A stretch of 64,000 nucleotides of DNA, from positions 5,332,001 through 5,396,000 of the forward strand of contig NZ_CP094527.1 of assembly GCF_022811725.1 (NCBI RefSeq), read 5' to 3'. This document shows positions 54,965-62,881 of the stretch, in pieces. This stretch comes from Mucilaginibacter sp. SMC90. GTDB taxonomy: Bacteria > Bacteroidota > Bacteroidia > Sphingobacteriales > Sphingobacteriaceae. Made by a program: the position numbers and the translations under genes. The first letter of the stretch is position 1, and each line of letters begins with the position of its first letter. The notes beneath the pieces are model-generated. The model ran no database searches, was not told where the DNA came from, and saw nothing but the letters and a program-made list of their open reading frames with translations.

Positions 54965-56200
54965 TTATTTCCTGATATCAAGTGCATGATCGGCCGGCGC
55001 ATCTTGTCCGTTCCAGATTTTTACGGCCGTCCATGGTTCGGCAGCGTCTGACCAAAACGGATCTGTTTCGGGTAAGCCTAATGGTACAAAGACATTGGCA
55101 CAGAAATAAAGACTGCCTGTTGTAATATAAAAATCGGCCAGCCCCGGTTGCTTGCCATATAACCCCATATTAAGCCAGCCATCCGCAGTAAAAGTTTGCG
55201 GTGCACCAAGCGTTTTTTTGATCATGGCTGTTAACGCACACCTTACCTGCGCAGGTTTCAGGCTTGCAGGCAATTGTTTTTTGTAGGCGATATTGGCCAG
55301 GTGATGAAAAGCACCGCCACGATAAACTATTGAGCGGCCAATAACCGGATAGCTTCCATCGGCATTAATGAGACGCTCGAGCACTTCGGCGTAACGCTGG
55401 CCAACGGCAAGCTCCCGCTGTTCTTCACGTGCATAAGTTTTCTTTTTAGCATTAACCTCCTCCAATATGGTGCTTAGGTTAGGGTGGATCACGATACTAT
55501 TGTAATAGTCAAGATGAAAGCTCATCCCATCCGAATACATGCCATCGCCAACATACCAGTGTTCGGTAAATTCGCGGATGCCGTATTCAACTCTTACCGG
55601 GTCATAACCCAGATCATATTTGCAAAAAAACGCTTCAATCATTCCCGAAAACAGGATCCAGTTGGAGTAAACCGGAACAGTTGCGCGAGTTGTCTTCATT
55701 ACTTCAACCACTTGTTTTTTGGTAGTTTCATCAAGATGCTCCCATAACCAGGGGCTTCTTACCAATGCAAAAGCCACAAACGATGCATCAACCAATGGCT
55801 GCCCCCCGTTCCATTGCAGGTAATCTTTGGCCTGCGGATTAACTGCATTAGCGATAGCCTTTAAAGACCAAGCCCTGTATTGCTCACGAAGTTTTACTTC
55901 AACAGGATCACCGCCCTCCAATTGCAGCCATGGCGCTATGCCGCTTAATGTGCGGCCAAAAGCTTCCAGATACCCCACCTTGGCCCGACTTTCCTTATTG
56001 TCGGCCCTGTCAGATAACTCCATGGGCATTTTTTCCTTAAGCTGATCGGCTGCGAGGTTGCTGATAACCGGGCGGGCTACCTTATCCATGTAGGTTAACC
56101 ACAATTTTCTGTCGGGCACTTGCGCAGTATTTTTTTTGCTTTGGGCCGATGCGCAAAATGGCGTACTTATTAATATAAAGTAAAATATGAGCTTTTTCAT
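54965..56200 (-). CDS. DUF2264 secreted protein (GH154-like candidate)
   Basis: A 411-residue protein with a signal peptide (FYFILISTPFCASAQ). The body matches DUF2264, an (a/a)6-barrel family: GYLEAFGRTLSGIAPWLQLE, DYLQWNGGQPLVDASFVAFA, NWILFSGMIEAFFCKYD and YVGDGMYSDGMSFHLDYYNS. To my knowledge relatives in arabinogalactan loci act as beta-glucuronidases (GH154), but that link is not proved for this gene. It precedes GH43 by 15 bp and follows the BNR_4 gene with a palindromic element between. Confidence 0.82.
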   Translation of the reverse strand: MKKLIFYFILISTPFCASAQSKKNTAQVPDRKLWLTYMDKVARPVISNLAADQLKEKMPMELSDRADNKESRAKVGYLEAFGRTLSGIAPWLQLEGGDPVEVKLREQYRAWSLKAIANAVNPQAKDYLQWNGGQPLVDASFVAFALVRSPWLWEHLDETTKKQVVEVMKTTRATVPVYSNWILFSGMIEAFFCKYDLGYDPVRVEYGIREFTEHWYVGDGMYSDGMSFHLDYYNSIVIHPNLSTILEEVNAKKKTYAREEQRELAVGQRYAEVLERLINADGSYPVIGRSIVYRGGAFHHLANIAYKKQLPASLKPAQVRCALTAMIKKTLGAPQTFTADGWLNMGLYGKQPGLADFYITTGSLYFCANVFVPLGLPETDPFWSDAAEPWTAVKIWNGQDAPADHALDIRK

Positions 56201-56280
56201 CCTGGCTATTTGTTTATCTGTTACGTTTTAATGAGGTATAACTTAGTAATCAGGAAAATCTCTTTTAAAATCAATAATAG

Positions 56281-56437
56281 ACACGAGGCACCTAACGGAG
56301 CCTCAAAGCTTCCATTTTTGTTTCCTATAAACACGATACTCCTCCGGAGTGTCTTATCAATTGCTTTAAACTCCGTAGGAGTATCGTGTTTATAGCCATT
56401 TTAATCCAATATATTGGCTCCGTCAGGTGCCCCGTGT
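56281..56437. repeat. Nested palindromic element within the PUL
   Basis: Outer arms ACACGAGGCACCTAACGGAG (56281-56300) and CTCCGTCAGGTGCCCCGTGT (56418-56437) pair with few mismatches; inner arms CTATAAACACGATACTCCT (56325-56343) and AGGAGTATCGTGTTTATAG (56377-56395) pair perfectly. It separates the BNR_4 gene from the DUF2264 gene. Confidence 0.85.
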
Positions 56438-56458
56438 TTTAAAAGTGATTTCCTTTAC

Positions 56459-57793
56459 TCAGTAATTAATTATTAAGGGTGTCCACTCCAACACCTGTAC
56501 ATCAGTAGGCGGAATACTGGCTTTCCCTTCACCATCAACCTGGGTTACTTTTTGTACAAATAGGCTCAGCACCTTTTTATCTTTCCATAACTCGGTGTCA
56601 TAAGTCGGTTCCCACTCTCCTACTGATTCAGAACTTAAATCACTAACATGCCAGCTTCCATGCTGCAAATTGCTATTTACAGCTACTGAAACTTTATCGC
56701 CTCGTTCTGCGTCTCTGAAAATAATTGCAGCTGATTGTTTGCCATCCTTACTCCAGGCTATAATTTGCGGGCGTGATATCGGGATACGTTTAGTACCGGT
56801 TCCGCCAAGACTGAATGCCGTTTTTCTGAAACCAAGATCAACTGACTGCCAATTATTCCCGGTTTTAAATACAATATGATATTGCGGTACTGCCGTACTG
56901 CTGTCGCGCCAATAAGTTGCGATAAACGGATTACCTTTATCATTGGCAAACATGGATGTTTGATTGATCAGTTCGCTGTTCTGCGGTATTTTACAAGCAT
57001 ACTCAGCATTAGCTGCATTAATTGGAAGCATATATTTTTCGCCTGTAGATTTTTCCCAGGTTAAACCGCCATCGTTTGAGCGGGCATAACACATATCGTG
57101 ATTACTTGCCACATCCGGCGTTTCGCGCCATACCCACGAAATATGGATAGTTCCTTTTTGATCAATACACATTTGCCAGTAAGCATTGCGTTTACCCTCC
57201 CCATCTATAAGATTTTGTTGGATATTAATCCATTTTTGAGAGGCAATACTATATCTGTTCATTACCAGGTTACCGTTCCCCGAGCCACCATCGCGATATA
57301 CAAATAGCAGATCGCCGCCAGGTAAACGATAAAACTCAGGGTAACTTACCTTGTTTTCATGAATCCCGGTCATGCTTTTTGGCTCCGACAAAATAAGACT
57401 ACCAGGCTTAATGCTTTTAGCATAATTCAATGCCTGGTTATGATGCCCCCAGGCAACGTGCAAATACCCGGCACCATCAACCATTATGCTGATATCCTTA
57501 TGGGCGTCGGCGGCATCAGCTTTGTATTGTGTAGTAACAGTATCCCATTTAACCGCCCCGCTTTTTCTTTTCGCTAATACCAATACCTGGTAGTTATTAT
57601 AAAAAGCGGCATATTGTTCGCCCTTAAAAGTAACAAGCGAATTTTTCCGGAATACAACCGTATTAACCGAGTTATTTGCCCAACCCGCACCTATAGTACT
57701 GGCGGTTACTTTACCAGATTGTGCTGCTGCCCGCACGGCGCTGCAAAGCACAATACATAATAAAAGTTGATATTTTAAACGGTATAGCTTCAT
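56459..57793 (-). CDS. BNR_4 beta-propeller enzyme (GH145/PL42-like candidate)
   Basis: A 444-residue protein from the ATG at 57793 (MKLYRLKYQLLL); an in-frame TTG at 57814 lies within a terminator hairpin. The signal ends near VRAAAQ. The body is a BNR repeat-containing propeller (GYLHVAWGHHNQALNYAKS, TIHISWVWRETPDVASNHDM, CYARSNDGGLTWEKSTG). BNR_4 relatives include enzymes that release L-rhamnose linked alpha-1,4 to glucuronic acid (GH145, later lyases PL42) and ulvan-type lyases. Next to rhaM and GH35/GH43, rhamnose-glucuronate cleavage is the best inference. Exact catalytic residues cannot be confirmed by eye. Confidence 0.82.
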   Translation of the reverse strand: MKLYRLKYQLLLCIVLCSAVRAAAQSGKVTASTIGAGWANNSVNTVVFRKNSLVTFKGEQYAAFYNNYQVLVLAKRKSGAVKWDTVTTQYKADAADAHKDISIMVDGAGYLHVAWGHHNQALNYAKSIKPGSLILSEPKSMTGIHENKVSYPEFYRLPGGDLLFVYRDGGSGNGNLVMNRYSIASQKWINIQQNLIDGEGKRNAYWQMCIDQKGTIHISWVWRETPDVASNHDMCYARSNDGGLTWEKSTGEKYMLPINAANAEYACKIPQNSELINQTSMFANDKGNPFIATYWRDSSTAVPQYHIVFKTGNNWQSVDLGFRKTAFSLGGTGTKRIPISRPQIIAWSKDGKQSAAIIFRDAERGDKVSVAVNSNLQHGSWHVSDLSSESVGEWEPTYDTELWKDKKVLSLFVQKVTQVDGEGKASIPPTDVQVLEWTPLIINY

Positions 57794-57800
57794 AAAAAGT

Positions 57801-57834
57801 AAAAGTAAGGGCAATAAATATTGCCCTTACTTTT
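57801..57834 (-). terminator. Strong hairpin between susD and the enzyme genes
   Basis: A perfect 16-bp stem, AAAAGTAAGGGCAATA (57834-57819 complement) with TATTGCCCTTACTTTT (57816-57801 complement), loop of two to four bases. Read leftwards it is followed by ACTTTTTATG, a T-rich run. It lies 15 bp past the susD stop and ends 8 bp before the BNR_4 ATG. Confidence 0.8.
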
Positions 57835-57848
57835 TATTTGTGTTTTAA

Positions 57849-59471
57849 TTAATAACCTGGATTTTGCTCTAACACTGCATCCTTGTTCAACTGTATTTCA
57901 GATAGCGGGATAGGCAGTAACAGATTTTTTGCCGAGATACCCGTTGTGGGGTGAACGGCATCATTACTGTTTAACCTTGTAGCCCTGTCAACCAGCGTGC
58001 CTGTACGCATCAGCGTTTGCCGACGGTTTTCCTCGCCTACCAGTTCCCTGGCGCGCTCATCAAGCACAAAATCAAGCGTTATTTGTGCAGCTGTTACCTG
58101 TGGTGCATTGGCCCTTGTTCTTAAAACATTAATGGAAGCTGCTGCCTCAGCAGTTTTACCCTGTTTAAACTGTGCTTCGGCAAGGAGCAGATAGGTTTCA
58201 CCAAGGCGCATCATAATAAAATCCTTGATCATAGCGTAACCAAATGTATCGTTGGGATCAAAAGCCCCCCATTTAGTTGTACTTGGACAAATCCTGAAAG
58301 CGGTATCTGCGCCTGCAAAAGGCACTTTTTTACCCAGTAATGCAGGGAAGGCCGGATCATTATAATAGTACTGTCTTTTAATACTGTTTTCTGAATTACG
58401 AAGATCACCCTGCGGATACAGGCCGTAAAGCACCCAGTTGCTCAATCTCAACCTGGCAATACCACGACCGCCCAGCGAGTCGCACGGTAACATGCCCGGG
58501 ATAGCATAATAAGCCGCACCCCACACCCGGCGTTGCTGGGCGTTATCTACGTTGCCGCCAACTACTACCGATGGGTTTTCCTGCTCAAGTACCCAGATAG
58601 CTTCTGTATTTCCCTGCGCGCGGCGCTCGTTACCATACACAAACATGTCTGAATAGTAATCGCCTGCACCGGCTGCCCTTACACCATAGCGGGCTTTGAT
58701 CAGGCTAAATTTGCCGCTGTTAATAACAGCCTGGGCCTGTTGCTCGGCAAGGTCGTTTTTACCCATACGCAGGTAAGCTTCGGCCAATAACTGCATGGCC
58801 ATATATTTATTGGCCCTGCCCACAGGCTTACCCTGGGAGTTGGTTTTAGAGGTACCTGCAGTCAGATCAGACAGGTTAGTACTTGCATAGTTAAGGTCGC
58901 TTAAAATAAGCGCATTTAAATCATCAAGCGATGCGCGGGTAAAATTCGTTTTTGGAACAGTTAAAGCATGATCGGTAAGCGGAACCCGCCCAAATAACGT
59001 AACCAGGTTATTGTAGGCATAAGCCCTGAAAAACTTAGCCTCGGCCTCAACCTGCTTTTTACCTACTGGCCCTAATAATGTATTTGATGGGTTTTCGGCA
59101 TTATCAATTATAATATTAGCGTTATTGATAAGGGCGTAGTATTTGCCCCAGATATAATTGGCGGCAGCATCCTGTGATGTTAATACACTATAATTGTAGT
59201 AAGGCACCTCAATACCTTCTTGCTGTATTGTAGCATTCGCCACATCGGTACCTACCTGCCAAACACTTGGCCAGCCCTGCCGGCTTGAATAGGTTAGGAT
59301 ACCGGTTTCAAGATTGTATAAACCTATTGCTGATGCCTCCATACCCAACGAATCGGTAACAGTAAGGGGGGTATATGACGAATATGGCTTTTCGTCGAGA
59401 TATGATTTTTTGCAAGATGCAAACGCTGTTAACACCCCTGCAAAGAGTAATATTGCTGAATAATTTTTCAT
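57849..59471 (-). CDS. SusD/RagB-family outer-membrane lipoprotein
   Basis: A 540-residue lipoprotein (LLFAGVLTAFASCKKSYLD, lipid Cys near residue 20). The SusD helices include YNNLVTLFGRVPLTDHALTV, KYMAMQLLAEAYLRMGKNDL and the late block VLDERARELVGEENRRQTLM, typical of the RagB/SusD group. It binds the polysaccharide at the cell surface as the lid of the SusC channel. It starts 16 bp after the susC stop and is followed by a strong hairpin. Confidence 0.95.
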   Translation of the reverse strand: MKNYSAILLFAGVLTAFASCKKSYLDEKPYSSYTPLTVTDSLGMEASAIGLYNLETGILTYSSRQGWPSVWQVGTDVANATIQQEGIEVPYYNYSVLTSQDAAANYIWGKYYALINNANIIIDNAENPSNTLLGPVGKKQVEAEAKFFRAYAYNNLVTLFGRVPLTDHALTVPKTNFTRASLDDLNALILSDLNYASTNLSDLTAGTSKTNSQGKPVGRANKYMAMQLLAEAYLRMGKNDLAEQQAQAVINSGKFSLIKARYGVRAAGAGDYYSDMFVYGNERRAQGNTEAIWVLEQENPSVVVGGNVDNAQQRRVWGAAYYAIPGMLPCDSLGGRGIARLRLSNWVLYGLYPQGDLRNSENSIKRQYYYNDPAFPALLGKKVPFAGADTAFRICPSTTKWGAFDPNDTFGYAMIKDFIMMRLGETYLLLAEAQFKQGKTAEAAASINVLRTRANAPQVTAAQITLDFVLDERARELVGEENRRQTLMRTGTLVDRATRLNSNDAVHPTTGISAKNLLLPIPLSEIQLNKDAVLEQNPGY

Positions 59472-59487
59472 GTCTTTTACGGGTTCT

Positions 59488-62400
59488 TTATTTTAAAGAA
59501 ATATTAGCACCTAAAATGATTGTACGGGTTTGAGGATAATTATTTGTCCAGTCGCCCGATCCTCTGGTTGAGTAACTGGCCTCAGGGTCCCATCCTATCC
59601 AGTTGGTAAAAGTTTTCAGGTTACGGCCGCTCAAATAAAAGGTTAAACCGCTTATGCCTGCTTTATCAAGCAGTCTTTGAGGAACTACGTAGCTAAAGGT
59701 CACATCTTTAATGCGGGTATAGCTGGCATTACGCGGATAACCATAACCACGTGTATTGGTATAAGTTAATGACTGAAATTCGTTACTGTTGTTGGTTGGC
59801 GTCCAGTAACCAACCTCTGCAGGTGTATTTCTTCTGCCCGATTCGTCGGCATAATTTAAATCGGCATTGTTTTTTAGCATGCCCTGTGCCGTTTGAACAA
59901 AAATGCTCAGGTTAAAATTCTTATAATGAAAAGTATTGGTTAAACCACCGGTCCATTTAGGATCTTGCTGGCCCAATACAACCCTGTCACCATCGGCAGT
60001 AATTTTACCATCGCCGTTGATATCGGCAAATTTCAAATCGCCGGGCTTAGCAACCGGATCCTGTTTAGAAGGATCTTCGCCCGTTTGCCAAACACCTGTC
60101 ATTTTGTAATCATATATCACATTGATGGGTTTGCCGATAAACCATTTGTTACCGATATCATCTTTGCCATCGCCATAAAGTGCAACAATTTTATTTTTGT
60201 TTGATGCAAACACGATAGTACTTTCCCATCTAAAATCCCTGCCGTCGATATTGCGGGTATTTAAGGTTACCTCAATACCTTTATTAGCCACTTTACCAAT
60301 GTTATCAACTACCACATTATAACCGGTTATCAATGGTAACGCGCGGTTAAGCAACAACCCGGTTGTTCTTGAATCATAATACTCAACGGTACCGTTAATG
60401 CGGCTTTTCAACACAGAAAAATCTGCTGCGATATTGGCCTGGTTAGTACTTTCCCAATGCAGGTTACCATTACCAAGGTTACTGGCCTGTATACCTACCG
60501 AACTTACCCCATTAAACGGAAACCTTACGGTACCATCAGAGGTGATGGTTCTGTATACACTAACAGCTTCGTTACCGGTTTTACCGTATGATGCCCTAAG
60601 CTTTAAGTTGTTGATCAACTTTGAGTTTTTTAGAAAATCTTCATTAGATGCATTCCAGCCGAGTGCTGCTACAGGGAACCAGCCATATTTTGATGTATTA
60701 GCACCAAACACAGATGATCCATCGCGCCGTACAGTGATAGTTGCTAAATAACGGCTGTCATACGAGTAATTTAACCGCGCCATTTGCGAATTAAGCGCAT
60801 ACCTGTCTGAATAGGTACCCGAAAATGAATTATTTACCGTTGCACCTGATACCGTTGCACCAATACCAACCTGGTTAAATGACAGCTCATCATTGATATA
60901 ACCTGTACCGGCTATACCCGAGGTGAAGTATTTACGCTGCTGGGCACTGTACAATCCGGTAAAATCAATCCGGTGCTTGCCAAAATCGCGGGTGTAAAGC
61001 AAAAGGTTATCAAGCGTGTAGCTATTAGTTTCTGAACTTAATGCAGCGGCCGAGCCTAAAGGCGTATTTGCCAAACGACCGCTGTAACTGTCAACGCGGG
61101 TAGGTAAATATGTGTAGCCGGCATTCAGGCGATATTTTAAACCTTTAAGCACACCACCAAACTTCACTTCGGCATAACCGTTGCCACTGATGTTTACGCT
61201 TCGGTTTATCTGATCGGTAGTTAAGCCGAGCAGTGGGTTGGTGTATAATTGCTCCGGTGCCATTGGGTAAATAGTGTAAGTACCATCGGCATTGTACACG
61301 TTACCATAAGGGCTCATGGCTGTGGCATTAAGTAAGTTTGCCCTGCCGCCGTCATAGTTGTTATTAGCAAAATACAAATTGGCACCTACGCTCAGGAAAC
61401 TGGTTACGTTTACATCTAAGTTTGAACGTACGCTTGCACGGTTATATTGGTAGCCTTTTATTACACCTTTTTGTTTCAGGTAATCACCTGATAAAAAGTA
61501 TTTAACATCTGGTGAGCCACCTGTTACACTCAGGTTATGATCTTGCATAAAACCTTGCTGGGTAACTTCCTTCACCCAATCAATGGTGCGCCCTGCCGCG
61601 TAATTTGCCCTTTCAGTGTTATTATATACCGGCTCCGGAAATTGCTGGGTAAGGTGATTTTGCGACTCGTAATCAAGAAACTTTTGTGTAAACGAAGCCG
61701 GGTCGCGCGGTTCAAGAATATGACTAAGGTTTTCATAACCCGCGTAACCATTGTAGCGGATAACCGGCTTACCGGTAGTACCACGTTTTGTAGTGATCAG
61801 GATAACACCCTGCGAACCGTTAGCACCATAAATAGCCACGGCCGATGCATCCTTCAGGATCTCCATAGATGCTATATCGTTTGGATTAATATCATTAAGT
61901 GAACCGCCGCTTTTGGTGAGCGGTATTCCATCAACCACCACAAAAGGGCCCGAAGCAGCGGAGATTGAATTTTGCCCCCTTACAGTAACAGATGGCTGGC
62001 GGCCTGGTATAGAAGACGAAGTTGTTACAGTAACACCCGCAACTGCTCCTTCAACGGCCTGCAGCACATTGGTAACAGGTAATTGCGATAAGCGGGTTTT
62101 AGGTACCGTTGTAACAGAACCTGTAACATCCGATCTTTTCTGAGTACCGTAACCTACTACCACTACTTCATTAAGCTGCTTGTTGTTATCTTCAAGTACT
62201 ATGTTTAATGTGGCGGTGTTTTTAGTAACTACTATGGTTTTGGGAACCATGCTTACAAACGAGATCCTTAATGTTGAGCCTTCGGCTACTTCAATTTTAA
62301 AAGCACCGTTAGTATCAGTTGTAGTTGCCTGGGTGGTACCCTGAATGTTTACAGTTGCCCCCGGCAGTACACTACCTGTGGCATCTTTTACAACGCCTTT

Positions 62401-62505
62401 TACATTGATTTTTGTTTGTGCGCTGGCCACCTGCGTAATGCCTGTCAGCATTATCATCAAAAGCCATACGGAAAAACTGTTTAAGAGAGTAAATCTATAT
62501 TTCAT
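59488..62505 (-). CDS. SusC/RagA TonB-linked outer-membrane protein, no STN domain
   Basis: A 1005-residue transporter. After the signal (MLTGITQVASAQ) comes a CarboxypepD_reg domain (INVKGVVKDATGSVLPGATV), then the TonB box-like NEVVVVGYGTQKRSDVTGSV, the plug motif INPNDIASMEILKDASAVAI and YGANGSQGVILITTKRGTTG, and the barrel. There is no STN domain, so it is not expected to signal to FecR; the hybrid two-component regulator upstream probably controls it. It imports oligosaccharides produced at the surface. Confidence 0.95.
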   Translation of the reverse strand: MKYRFTLLNSFSVWLLMIMLTGITQVASAQTKINVKGVVKDATGSVLPGATVNIQGTTQATTTDTNGAFKIEVAEGSTLRISFVSMVPKTIVVTKNTATLNIVLEDNNKQLNEVVVVGYGTQKRSDVTGSVTTVPKTRLSQLPVTNVLQAVEGAVAGVTVTTSSSIPGRQPSVTVRGQNSISAASGPFVVVDGIPLTKSGGSLNDINPNDIASMEILKDASAVAIYGANGSQGVILITTKRGTTGKPVIRYNGYAGYENLSHILEPRDPASFTQKFLDYESQNHLTQQFPEPVYNNTERANYAAGRTIDWVKEVTQQGFMQDHNLSVTGGSPDVKYFLSGDYLKQKGVIKGYQYNRASVRSNLDVNVTSFLSVGANLYFANNNYDGGRANLLNATAMSPYGNVYNADGTYTIYPMAPEQLYTNPLLGLTTDQINRSVNISGNGYAEVKFGGVLKGLKYRLNAGYTYLPTRVDSYSGRLANTPLGSAAALSSETNSYTLDNLLLYTRDFGKHRIDFTGLYSAQQRKYFTSGIAGTGYINDELSFNQVGIGATVSGATVNNSFSGTYSDRYALNSQMARLNYSYDSRYLATITVRRDGSSVFGANTSKYGWFPVAALGWNASNEDFLKNSKLINNLKLRASYGKTGNEAVSVYRTITSDGTVRFPFNGVSSVGIQASNLGNGNLHWESTNQANIAADFSVLKSRINGTVEYYDSRTTGLLLNRALPLITGYNVVVDNIGKVANKGIEVTLNTRNIDGRDFRWESTIVFASNKNKIVALYGDGKDDIGNKWFIGKPINVIYDYKMTGVWQTGEDPSKQDPVAKPGDLKFADINGDGKITADGDRVVLGQQDPKWTGGLTNTFHYKNFNLSIFVQTAQGMLKNNADLNYADESGRRNTPAEVGYWTPTNNSNEFQSLTYTNTRGYGYPRNASYTRIKDVTFSYVVPQRLLDKAGISGLTFYLSGRNLKTFTNWIGWDPEASYSTRGSGDWTNNYPQTRTIILGANISLK

Positions 62506-62881
62506 AATTTAATTGGGTTTATTGGGTTCATTTGATTTAGGAATTCGGGTAATAAGCCGAGCTTATCCCGGGCGGTTTAACACCACAACAGGAGTTATCC
62601 AATTGTGCATTTTTGAAATTCTCATAGCATTTGTTTTCGTTTATAATTTGCCGGCAATAAAAAACAGGTGCTGATCATTGCCTGTCGGTTGAAACGAAAT
62701 AAGCGGAATTTGGCATTACGAGAGAGGGGTAAAACTATAAATTGCCGGGGTCAAAATATACAAAAACACGCCTGTTTGATAGTTTTTGTAGAATACGCGA
62801 GAAAATAAGTGTCAAATTCACTCTTATTTTTTTTCAAACATACTTTTCCCATAATGATTCATCTGCCAGATGAAGGCAGGA
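62506..62881. other. Promoter region upstream of susC, no gene called
   Basis: A 376-bp gap between the HTCS regulator stop and the susC start. It should hold the susC promoter and HTCS binding site. A 20-codon frame (62563-62625) reads MRISKMHNWITPVVVLNRPG and is followed by an imperfect hairpin around GGATAAGC/GCTTAT; it could be a leader peptide, but support is thin. Confidence 0.4.

Noticed and set aside
61537..61902. 121-codon plus-strand frame
   Set aside because: Antisense to the SusC plug region; no independent support.
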